DNA from: Lichenostomus cassidix
Taxonomy: Eukaryota; Chordata; Aves; Passeriformes; Meliphagidae
Direction: 5' to 3'
Assembly (NCBI GenBank): GCA_008360975.2
Contig: CM039184.1
Location: 55,146,797 to 55,210,796, forward strand
DNA: 64,000 nucleotides
In this document: positions 53,157 through 64,000 of the stretch, piece after piece
How positions within the stretch are numbered: position 1 is the first letter of the stretch
Layout: each line of letters opens with the position of its first letter
Program-made: the position numbers and the translations under genes
Notes under the pieces: generated by a model
Told to the model about the DNA's origin: nothing
The model's input: the letters and a program-made list of their open reading frames with translations, nothing else
The model's database searches: none

Positions 53157-53309
53157 AGGTCAGAATGGAGGATTCTTTCATGTTTCAAAGACTAGATAAT
53201 TGTATAACTCTAAGCTTAGGAATACTTTTGTGGATATCTACAGATATTCTACCTTTTTTTTTCTCTCTGAAAATATAGACAAATCTGATTTCTCTCATGT
53301 AGGATTAGA

Positions 53310-53434
53310 GATCATGGATTATTTTCACTCATCATTTGAAAAACTCCAGATAAACAGATAAAACAGATAAAACACATTATCTGTTCTGATAATGTGATCA
53401 TGGTATAATTTCACTATCATTTGAAATACTCCAG
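53310..53434. repeat. Direct repeat of about 40 nt flanking a GATA-rich hairpin
   Basis: A segment starting GATCATGG and ending ACTCCAG occurs at 53310-53349 and, with a few changes, at 53396-53434 (offset 86 nt). Between them lie three AGATAA hexamers and a perfect 9-bp stem (CACATTATC at 53373-53381, GATAATGTG at 53388-53396) with a 6-nt loop. It looks like a local duplication. Confidence 0.75.
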
Positions 53435-55330
53435 TATTCTGATAACACGGGTACGACACACCAGAATTCAGTTATGCAATACAATGTGTCTCATCTGAAA
53501 TATATCACTTCCACCAGCCCAGTGGGCCTGGTACTAAGGCAGAATACTAATCCAATTCTGAGTAAGAGGCTCCTCTTCTGGCTTTCCTGCTAACATTCAC
53601 AGAATCATAACTATACAGAACTTCATGTAAAGTACAAAAGAGGAGTTCAACAACTTGGAAAGAAATACTTCAGTTTTCTCTTGATAAGTGTATAAAACTT
53701 TACAATCGAAACCAAGCACAGCTAAACCATACAGCTCGTTTGCAAAGAAATTCCTGTTGTCAGTGCAGCATACTTCTTAGCCACATCAGAGAAATGCTTA
53801 GCTCTCTATTAACACCATGTTGAGGAATGAAAAGAACTTCATATCTACATTTGAAACAGGAAGAAAGTTGTATGAAATACAAGACATTTTTTACTGTGTA
53901 TATTTAACAAATTAAACACTGTTAAATATTTGCTCCTTAACACCATTTTTAACCATCTCTGTGAATGCTGATTCCCCAGATCTAGGAATCAAAACAAATA
54001 ATTCCTTTGATCAGGATGTAGCTTATTAGAACAAGAATAAGACAGACTTTAGAAACCATTTTCAAACTGCTAAGAGTCCTGGATTATTTTAGGCTGGAAA
54101 CCATTTTGCCACCTCTCTCACTCATTTTGCAGCCTCAGCTGCACTAAATAATTTCCTCAAGCTAATAAATGCTGAATTTGTATGTCAGTCTTCACCTTGA
54201 TCCTCCTCTCAGTGCGGTAACTCCTGCTCTTGCTGGGGCTTGCTGGGTTGTTGTGGTTTCTCTATCCTACTGTGGGGCTTATGTATTTAAACATGCTGGT
54301 TTCTTGTATTATTAAATTCTCTCATTGGGACAATATTATTGTACAGGAGTGTTGATTTAAAGAGAAGCTTTTCTGAACAGAAAAAATCACTGTCAGTAGC
54401 CAGCAGAAGGCAGAACAAAATATTCAACGCTTTGTAGTAAGTTGAATGCAATACCCTGACATTCCATCCAGCCCAGAAAACCTCAGTGGAACCCATGAAT
54501 CACAGTACAGATCACCAATACAGAGGTTAACAGCTGGAAGGAAATACAGACTTGCAATCAGTAGAATCTGAAGCATCACATTATTTTTTGTCTGTTTGAG
54601 GTATAGGCAAAATCTCCAGTGCCTCTGTCTCCTCAGTCTTTAAAGTATATGCATTGTGATAACAGAAGAAAAGACATTCTCCACAGGACTCCACTTATTC
54701 CAGTACTCAAGACAAGTGGTATTTAGCCAAGTATTTTGCTTTTCTTGTGTTGTTATTTGTGTGTTCAGTGGGGTTTTTTTAAGTTTCTATGTTGGTTTTT
54801 TGTGTACAGGCTGGAAACAAAATGGTGAATTTTATCCCAAGTTTTTACATGTTTTCTGTCACTATGGTCTAATGCAGTTCTTAAATATTTACATCAACTA
54901 TATGAGAAGCTATTATTTGATCACCATTTCTTATGTGCTGTGAAATTAAGGTCTGAAGTTTTCATTACATTTTTGGTGCCCAACCTGAGGTGCCTATGAC
55001 CTGAGGCCTTAGTCTTTACACATCTTGTGCTTCACTTTGTACTTTGTTTCAGTCCCACAGAATACACCAGCCCCTCTTTCCATTTCAAAATTCAGAGTCT
55101 CTGTGGACAAGATTTGCAGCAATTCAGAGCTGTCTGAGGGATAAAAAAAAAAGGCATTTTTTCAATGACCCATCATGCCTGATTCCCACCCAGATTCAGA
55201 CAGAGGATATATATTCTTGGCATGGCTCTGATAAGGACAACTCCCACCACGACTGAAATTCAAGATGACTCTTCAAATCATGGGTGAGAAAGTTTTTCAA
55301 AAGCGATCAAGTCTTACTGCACCCCATCCT

Positions 55331-55420
55331 CCCAAAAAAACCAAAAAACCCTGCCCAAAAAGACCCCAAAATAACAAACCAACCAAACCAAACCAAACCA
55401 AAACCAAACCAACTAACCAA
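55331..55420. repeat. A/C-rich tract with an (AAACC)n core
   Basis: The core at about 55,374-55,415 is a run of AAACC/AACC units. It is not the vertebrate telomeric unit (CCCTAA). Confidence 0.85.
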
Positions 55421-57760
55421 TGTGCTCTTCATCTACTAATCATGGAATTCATCTAAATCTCATTCCTATGGAAAAGTGACATATCTCATTCTCTGCATCC
55501 ACTATTGTTTTGCTTTTACAAGATATCCTGGCAGACCACTGTGAATACAGCTAAGGAGGCAAAGGGGAATCAAATTGCTGAAAAGAAGTAAGTAAGTAGA
55601 CTTCAGGTAAATGAGGATATGTAGTATAAAAAGGATCATTGTTTTTGCTTATAAATATAAATTACGCATTTCCCCTGTAGCTTCAAAAACAATAACATTA
55701 AATCTTCAACTGTCAGGACTGGTAAGTGAGAAGTGATATTAAAAGGACAGAACAAAAATAAGAACTAAATACTGGAAGAAGATAAGGAAGAGAGACCAAA
55801 GATGTACCTGGAGGAGGAGATGGACAAATATTTTGTAATAGACTTTCCAGGAGGAAAAAAAAAGTATAGGAACTCATTGCTCAGCTCAGGAACCAACTAA
55901 CATGAAAGATGAAAAGAGCTGAGCCAAGTGTTACACAGTCCTGGGAAAAGCACAGAATAGATTGCTCTTGTCCATTAGGTCTCTTTTGGTCTGTTCCAGT
56001 TATACTTCATACTGCCTATTTCAAACCAACTAAAGTCAGCAAACCATCTAAGCAAGTGCTTAGATACCTTTTTATTTATCATTTAATAATAAATTCATAA
56101 GATTGAATTAATATTATGCAGCATACTTCTGTTTCCCATACTTAAGTGTAATTCTTATCTTCTTGGCTTAACAGGAGTTTCAGAATTGTAACACTGAAGG
56201 ATGTAAATAGTCAGTTATGGCCTCCATGAAGCCAGTGGTAAAACTCCCATTGTCTTTCATGGAAATAGGATTTCTTCAGAGTACTTAGCTTAATTTCTAG
56301 CCGTTGTTGAAATTCAGGTACATTTCAGACATTTCACTAACATAGAAATTTTTAAAACAGTTTTGTAGTACTAAATTTTTCATAATTTAAATCTTTATTT
56401 TAAATGGAAACTTTGTAAGAAGCTACATTAAAGCCATGAAGTAAAATAAAATTAAATGAAAAAATGTGTGTAAAAAGAAATGCTAAAACATGGAAAAATG
56501 CTAAAGTATTTTAATAATTTAAAAACCTCATGAAGGCTACAGCATCATTTTCAGCCAAAATATTTCTAAAACTGGCAGCCCACAAGAACCCTGGAACACC
56601 CATGTGGAAACATGTTTTTAATTTTGGAGTAAATAGTTTTTCCTCATACACTGAAGTATTTTCTTTAAATAGCACAAAATGGCTCAAAATAGTGAGGAAG
56701 CTAAGCATTTTTATTGTGCAGTTAGAAATGAATTATACATAGTTAAAGTTGTTTCTATGCTGCATCTGAAAAGTCTAGAAAAAGAAAACAAAACAAAACA
56801 ATTTCACAAAACAAAACTTGCAAAGTGAGACATCTCTTAATGCAGTAATTAGTAGGTTAGTTTTCCGAGTACTATTCATCTGATCATCCTGTTTGGGCAC
56901 CCAGAAGTGTAAACCTACAGACAGGGACCTTTGGATGCCATGATTTCACACTCACAGACAATAAAATGTGGAAACTTGTCAGTGTTCTGTGTTATCAGGG
57001 ATGTCACAGGGAGCAAAGCCTCAGAGCACGACGAAGGTTTTTCTCAAACTACAAACGGATTTGCAGAAGAATGGTTATTTTAATTGAAAGATATAAACTG
57101 TTCCTACTCTGTGTTGTTCTGCTGCCTCTGTAGCTAACATTAGGAGTGATTTTCAACACTTTGTGTATATATTGTGGTTGAGGAGGATAAATTAAAAGTC
57201 TTAAAGACAAAAGTTTTTTCCAGAAATAAAGTCAGCATCAGAACGAACAAAGCTAATGAGTCTATCTAGTCTGTTCTTTGGTTTTTACCTTCAAACATAA
57301 AAGAAAAGCACCCATTTCACTCATCTTTCCTGTCATTAACCTTTTGTACTCCACACATCTTGGGCATGAAAGGCTTCTCCCAGACCTGAATACTGGCATT
57401 TTCTGTCCCTGCAACAGGTAGAGCAAATCAACGAATAATATCTACCTTACCATGAAGCAGCAATATCAGTCACTGAATCTCACTTTTCATCTTTCAAATG
57501 ATCTGATTTCTATACCATGCTTTTTCTAGAGGTGAAATAATACACTCCTAATTTTATATGGTTTTTCTGCTCAGTTGTGTGTGAGATGCTGTGTTGGCTT
57601 ATATGATAAGAATGTTTGATCACAAACTTCTCAACAACATGCTAGAAAACATTAAGAGAAAGCTAACAGTAGTGACTAAGAGTATGAAAAAATGTACACA
57701 AAGTATGGTGAAAAAAATGCCTATATAGAAAACAATGCATAAAATTTTATGAATTAAATT

Positions 57761-57873
57761 TTTATAATAAAATAGGAAAAATATCTTATAATGAAAATGT
57801 TATATAAAATATTTATAATAAAAATTTATAGTAAATATTTTAAAATAAAATTTTATAATAAAATAGGAAAAAT
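57761..57873. repeat. AT-rich local duplication
   Basis: The same 22 bases, beginning TTTATAATAA and ending GGAAAAAT, occur at 57761-57782 and 57852-57873, 91 nt apart. The intervening DNA is a run of TATAA/ATTTTAT variants. Confidence 0.85.
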
Positions 57874-58159
57874 GTGTAGGGTGAAAAATGGCATACTGGG
57901 AGCTTCTTTTCCAGTAAAAGAAAATAGTATATTCAACTGAAGTTAAAGTTGTCAGATTAGAAATCCATGAGAACTAATTTTGTATACTACATAATTATTC
58001 ACCAGCACTGTTAGTCACAGGAAGTTCCAAGAGTATGTAAATCAAAAACTCTTCACATATTTACATATGTATTTCAAGATTGTCCAGACTAAAATTTAAC
58101 ATCACAGTTTTGGAAGATATTTCAAATTATTGGTTTAATATCTCTAAATATAGATCACC

Positions 58160-58193
58160 TATATTATATATACCTTAAGGTATATATAATATA
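58160..58193. repeat. Perfect 34-nt palindrome
   Basis: An inverted repeat with no spacer, centred on CCTTAAGG at 58173-58180. I checked all 17 base pairs from 58160/58193 to the centre. The core ATACCTTAAGG is repeated at 58191-58201. AT-rich palindromes of this kind can extrude as cruciforms and are mutation-prone. Confidence 0.92.
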
Positions 58194-58319
58194 CCTTAAG
58201 GAAGGTTTAGTTACATTCTCTTTCAGCAGGATTTTGCTGAACAATTTTGTCATGAAATAAAATGGGACAAAGACAAAATGGTGGGTAAACTCTTCATTGG
58301 CCTAACCCAGCAGTTGTTA

Positions 58320-58990
58320 AAACACATGGTGCCAGCATGTTCAGTTATGTGACAGAAAGCTGGAGAAGCACAGAGGCACCACAGCAGGGCTGGGGGAGCA
58401 TTAATGGTCTAACCAGAGAAGTAGGACAAAGCCCCTCCCTAGCAGGTGTGACCCAGGACAGGTGTGCTCACACCCTATGCCTGATCACTGCAGTCTGTCC
58501 CCTCTTGTCTTCCTGTTTTCCTGGGTGAGGAGCTGCTTCCCCTGTGTGCAGATATGTGTTATGTGCCAGTGCCTAAATGGGCACCACAGGCCAGTGTGAC
58601 CCTGCATAGCTGGAGAGGCTGGAGTGTGTGCCCTGCGTGGGTGTGTATCTGAGTGTGGGGTTGCTAGTGAATACCAAGCTGAACTCAGCAGTGAATGGGA
58701 TGAGGCTTGGGAATGTGGTATTGCAGTGGCCACAATCCTGAGCTGGACACTGGAGAGATAAGAGGGTTGGAGAGTTGGCTGCTGGAGGAAATAGGAGATC
58801 CAAGCCAGGTACTGCAGAGCCTAGTCCAGGGTCAGCTACCAGGAAGATCCATTTGAATCTGTGAGATTGTGAGTCAGCTGCAAAGCAGCCCAATTTTGAC
58901 CAGAGCTGGGCACATGGAGCAGTGGCAGCTGTGGCTCTGCGGAGCTATGTGGTTTCGTGACCATTAGCAGGTTCGACAACAGATTTCACA
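58320..58990. other. GC-elevated segment of unknown origin
   Basis: About 670 nt of clearly higher GC than the surrounding AT-rich DNA, with CAGGTGTGACCCAGGACAGG-type text and GTGTG runs. It contains open frames of 63-106 codons on both strands with no recognisable protein. It may be an old transposable element or LTR I cannot name, or a regulatory element. Confidence 0.4.
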
Positions 58991-61900
58991 ACAGCAGTAG
59001 AAAATGAAAAATAAAAATAGTTTTCTCCCGTGATGTTCTGCATAAACACTGGCCAACAAGAAAAATGTGCTGTTGATCATAATGATTGCATTCTGCTTTG
59101 CGTAAAAATATTAAATGGTCCTTTTCTTCTACTGTATCTTTATACTCATGTTTGGATGTTATTACTTTTTAGAATATTTTCAGTTTCATAGTGCTTTACT
59201 AACATGAAAAATAATTGTTGCTGAAAATAAACCTGTATTTACCTCTAAGTGTTGCTTTCATTTATGATCTCTGTACCTGTGCCTGACATTCTGAATCTCT
59301 TCATGGCATAAATTAGCAATATATTTGTAAAAACTGAAAGCTGCTCTGGAGCTTTTCAGAGGAGATCACATATACTTTACAGTTGCTTGTTAATTGCTTT
59401 AGTGCCTAAGGATGTACAACATATGTCCTGCAAGGAGACACCCATATGGTTGTACAGTGTATGTCCTGGCACTCTGTTGCCACAGACTAGAAAACAGACT
59501 TCTGTTTAAAATGCATGGCCCATTGCATGATTGAAGGTGTGACATATAAAGGATTATAACTGACAACATTGAAGCCCTACACCTGTCACAGTGCTGTGTT
59601 AGGAGGATATGCATGTTGTTTTCCTGAGAAGGGGAGAAAAGATTGCCTCCAGTGAAGAAACAATTAAAAGATATTTTAGAATTTCGTACAGGGGAGATTT
59701 TCTTTCTCAACTGTGTGATTTATTTCTGTCAGCAGAACTCAGCTATAGCTCAATTTTGGTTCAAAAGCCAAAAAGTTAAAGAAATTAGTTGAGCAAAAAA
59801 TATAAGGGTATTAATTTGCTGCATGGAACCACAATTTGAAAGGTCATTAAGACTTTAAAGCAGCAGAGAGGTGATTAAGGATGTCTCTTACAAATAGCTA
59901 CATTTTCAGAGGTCTAAACACTTTGAATAGCCTAGTTTTTAGCCTTGCCCTTTTCTGGTATTATGGATATACATGAATATTTGAAAAAAATGCAAGAACA
60001 TGTGTGACCCTCAGAAACTCAACGGTCATTGTGGATGTCTCTCTTAAACCAAGGCAAACCAGTTCCAACTAAATTGCAATCTGGCACTTGCATTATACTC
60101 AAGGTTCATTCTCCTTAGCTTCGGCTTTTTCAGTGGAGTACTTAGGCAATAAACTAGTCTAAGAAAAAGATTAGTCTCACCTAACTTCTGCTATTTAAAG
60201 TATAGTATTACTGGAGCCTGAGCTAATCATCTAGGCCTCCATTGCACAACTGCAGAGAGTTAAGCACTTCTAGAATGTGTCTTAGGGATCTTTCTCAGAG
60301 TAGAACGAGTCATCCTCTGGAGAGGCTCAGCTGTTTTCATTGACTGACTAGATACTTAAGTAAGGGATTTCTCTCATCTGCATTGAGACAGCAAATATAC
60401 AACACTGGTGCTTCTAAATAGTTAACAAAAAGTGAGATACATGACTTCACAGTGAGTCATCTTATCTGAAACCTGAGTCATGTTTCAGTGATGCCTTTCT
60501 TTCTTCATTGACTACAGAGGAAGCGTAGGAGTTCTCCTACACTGAAATAATCTCCTACCTCAGGTGTCTAATTTAAATGGTTAGATTATGTGAGCTGAAT
60601 TAAGGTTTATGTGACATTTGACAGCAGCCTGAGTACTTTGCTGGAGTAGCTCTTTCTCCTGAAGGATACAGTTGTCTTCCACGTTGTGATCCTTTCTGGG
60701 TTTTTGCTCATGAAGAGAATAAGAATGACAGAATTAATTTCTCCTGCTTTATTTTCCCCGTTGGTGCAAATTGTCTGAGGTATCTTATAACAACAACAAA
60801 TTAATCTTATTACTTTCCTATTAATTCGAAGTGGGGCTGGATAGCTCATAATCTCAATCTATACAACAATATTTAAGGGTGCAATAGTGAAGAAAGCCAT
60901 TTCTAAATTCTGCAGATGATCCAGAAAAATAGATGATTTTTTTTCTATTGTACTTTTGGTCATAGTAATTTTTTAATTGAAGAGCTGAAGCACATTTGAA
61001 TTTAAAAGGTTTCTTGTAAAAGGTTATTTTAAAATGGCATGCAGAAAATTTCATAACTCAAAAACTTTTTTATCTTCAGTTTCACGAATTTTAATGATAC
61101 CAACTCTGATAAAATTTAGAGAACTATATCAGAACAGACAAGTCTAATAAGAGTTACTTTAGAGAGCAATGAGTTAAATCATCAACAATTTGTCTTCTTA
61201 AGGTCTTTTGCAGTCTTTCTATATAAATGCTTGTTAGAATAAACAAACTCTTCAGCTTTATTCAGAGATTCCACATTAAAATGCATTTCAATCTTTAAAA
61301 ACATGCCCATAACTAACCATAGGTTATACGAATGTTTTAATAGTTACACACAGAATAATGACATAGTCACTATGCTATCCTTGTCTTAGATTTCTTCCTC
61401 TTTCACACTTAGAACAGACAAAAGAATACTTCTTTATTGTTTATTGCTTTTACACACCTCTCTTCATTTCCTCTCTTACATATAAAAGCATTATTTTCCC
61501 TTCAGGAAGCCTCCTTTTTTTTTCTGTGTGAAGTCACTTACAGATATAATATCTTTCTGTTAAGGACTTTTTCCTTATTTTCCACTTCATGTAATTTGTG
61601 AAACCTTTCCCAGACGATGCCACTAAAATAAATTATTTAGGAGAATTCATAGGAATTCATCCCAAGAACATTCTCTTGAAAATGCTCAGAGAAAGCTTCT
61701 TGTATGAGCAGATTATTCCATCACTGCCTTACTGAATTCTTGCACTTCACTCTGAGCCATATGGTAAAACCTACTGCTAGACATAAGGTTTCTAGGAATC
61801 TCATCTCTCAGTAAGGATGCTAGAAGCACATGGGGTTCAATGTTTGTTGGTTCAACACTTAGCTGGTGCAAAGCAAACTATCCTGATAGCATTCCTGTTG

Positions 61901-64000
61901 GGCAAGCTGTTGTCACCAAAGAGCCTTTGCTGGGCATTTGGCTTAAATTGTTGGGACACTCATCTCCTCCTTTTCATCCCCATGCCACCTGCACAAAGAA
62001 TATGAAGAAAAGAGGTAGGTGACTTAAAGTAAGTTGTCCACCCATTTTTTTCAAAACATATTTTTTTTGCAAACATTTCCTGTGAAATGCAACTACATCA
62101 AATTTACAATGCAAAGCTGCTTTGATCCTTGCAATGAAGTAGTAATATCTGTTTTAAAGCCTCAGAATCCAGCACTTGTGATTATGTCTGTTTCAGCAGG
62201 AAAACAGATTTTCAGTCCATCAGCTGTGAAAGCCCTGGCATTATTGCAGGCTAACATTTTTGGCAAGGTTCACTGTGAAGAGCAAAGCAGGATTTCACAA
62301 TGCTGGCTCCAAGGACAGCCAGCAGTAAACAAAACAAACTTCACTCACTTTATATATATTCTTTAAGATTTGAACTAAAGAATAGTGAAACACAAACATG
62401 ACAAAGTTTCACTCATGGCAATGACTAATCAGCTATGTATATGCATTCAGAATGGACCTCGAAGGCCACAAATAGGGGGCTGGTTTGCTTGAGAAAAAAA
62501 TAGTGTTATTTTGTGCAAGCCAGTGATTTAGTTTCAAAACTGGTCTTGGGTAGTTTTCAGGAGCAAAATACTGCGTAAATATGACTGCAGTGTAAGGGAA
62601 ACATAAAAGGGGAACTTTTTTCCCATCCTTTTTTTTTTTTTTCCAGACAAAGTTTTTTGACTGATTTAAAGCAAATACACACATATGTAAACATATTCAT
62701 ATAACTATATGTCTATAGGTACTTTTACAGTCAACTGACAATGAAAAAGTCAGGACATAAATCTGTCAACCACAATATTTTTCATTTCTTTTCTTCTCTA
62801 GATTTTATTTATCAAACCCAAGATATCTTGGACTATCTGTATTTTATTTTTCTAAACTTTATCTGTTCTAGTTATATTCTTTGGGGTGTTATTAATAGAT
62901 TACAATCTACTACTTAAGTTAAAATTTGCTGCTAGGCTTAATTAACTGCTAGATTTGAATGGAAAAGGATGTAAAACTATACATGATGCTTGTAGAAATT
63001 TAAACTAGCCTATAGGGAAAAATGCAGTGTTGTCAATGAAGTATATTAATATTGTGAAAGTTTGCACTATGAGTCTTTGATTTGCTTTTACATATAAGGA
63101 ATGACATTCTTTACTGTAATTTTGATCTCTACTATTGAACAAAGCTGTAATCTCCACATGGTATTTTCTTCTAGAACACAAGGAGGCAAGGGAAATAATC
63201 AGCTGAGACTGGATTTTTATAAGAGCTTACCTTCTTGAAATCAGATTTATTGTATTTAAAACTAGTATGTATATTTTAAGAAAAGCTATTTGGAGCTTTT
63301 CGTTAAAAAAGTCTTTCTCTACTAAAAAGTGTAGAATTGAATTTTTAAATAATTAGAAACAAGAAATTTTATGATAGGAGGAAACACATAGTAATTTTAT
63401 ACAATCAAGACATGAAGATCTTTTATTTGTGATTTTGGACAAGTTTTAGTTTATAAACATGCCTAGATACAACTTTAATATAAACAAATGGAACTACTTC
63501 TCCTGTAAATTATGCAGGTGCCTTATCTCTGTATGCAGTCTCCTAGGAATGAGAAATCTTTAAGTTGTGAAACAAAGATCCCTGCCTTATTTATATCTTG
63601 AGACACAGCCTTAAGTAATTCATGTTAACCCACATTACGCTTTGGTGAAAATAGACTAAACCCTGCTAATATTTACTGCATAGCTGCAACTGTATTTTTG
63701 TTCATGAAATTATGTATTTTAGTTTATGGTTTCATAACTTTTCAATAAAGATTTTATATTTTGTTCAATCTTTTGATTCTGAGTAGGTTTATTTTTTCTG
63801 TTTTTATTTTTCTAGGAGATCAAGTATAATTTTTAGCAAGTTTATCTCAGAATATGAGCTTGCAAAATAAACAATGCCAACATATATCTTTCCATTTTCT
63901 GCAAAGAATTAACTTCATAAGTCACCAAACAGTGGATGGTGGATACCTCTAGAAATTATCTAGTCACTCTGCTCAAGCATGCACATCTAGAGGAATTAGC

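Larger units (their letters stand above)
52506..64000. other. Upstream intergenic DNA, distal part
   Basis: AT-rich DNA with the GATA-motif cluster (53.35 kb), low-complexity tracts, the AT duplication and palindrome at 57.8-58.2 kb, and the GC-elevated block at 58.3-59.0 kb. No exon with recognisable coding content was seen. In the human genome, from memory, SLIT2 is preceded by a large gene-poor interval, which fits. Confidence 0.7.

Noticed and set aside
55374..55420. Telomere-like repeat
   Set aside because: The units are AAACC/AACC, not CCCTAA, and the composition matches other A/C-rich tracts in the window.
58961..58990. RNA polymerase III B-box-like GGTTCGACAAC, suggesting a tRNA or SINE
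   Set aside because: The last bases do not fit the B-box consensus, no A-box is found at the right distance, and no cloverleaf can be drawn.
1..64000. Bacterial-type features (operons, CRISPR arrays, insertion sequences)
   Set aside because: The window is vertebrate: spliced LRR exons, CR1 LINEs and a CpG-island promoter. No direct-repeat array with unique spacers was seen.

Overview
The window is vertebrate nuclear DNA and most likely avian. It carries the 5' end of SLIT2 on the minus strand and, upstream of it, about 19 kb with no recognisable gene. The evidence for a bird is several CR1-type LINE fragments, including one with reverse-transcriptase-like motifs, compact AT-rich introns, and A/C-rich low-complexity tracts of the kind I associate with songbird genomes. 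The passerine guess is weak; the avian (or at least sauropsid) call is firmer.

Layout, read from high to low coordinates in the direction of transcription. Positions 45.1-64.0 kb are upstream intergenic DNA with two CR1 fragments, a GATA-motif cluster, AT-rich repeats and a perfect 34-nt palindrome. Positions about 42.3-45.1 kb are a strong CpG island with GC boxes and a TATA-like element, holding the probable promoter, 5' UTR and exon 1. Exons 1-4 lie at 42990-43165, 41170-41241, 39908-39979 and 23590-23661. Their splice sites are consensus, they stay in one frame, and they encode the signal peptide, the N-terminal LRR cap and the first three leucine-rich repeats. Intron 3 (about 16.2 kb) and the visible part of intron 4 (at least 23.6 kb) fill the rest. 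They contain CR1 copies in both orientations, simple repeats and several CpG-bearing or motif-dense patches that are candidate regulatory elements.

SLIT2 is a secreted midline-repulsion and guidance ligand for ROBO receptors. The window holds only about the first 131 residues of a protein that is about 1,500 residues long in other vertebrates. Exon 5 was not found and presumably lies beyond position 1. Almost all longer open frames here, including those in the CpG island, are chance frames, so apart from SLIT2 I call no protein-coding gene. I found no novel multi-gene system. The items most worth a second look are the intronic CpG/X-box island near 19.7-20.06 kb, the GATA cluster near 53.35 kb, the palindrome at 58.16 kb, the shared splice-donor context of all four exons, and the inverted pair of CR1 copies in intron 3.
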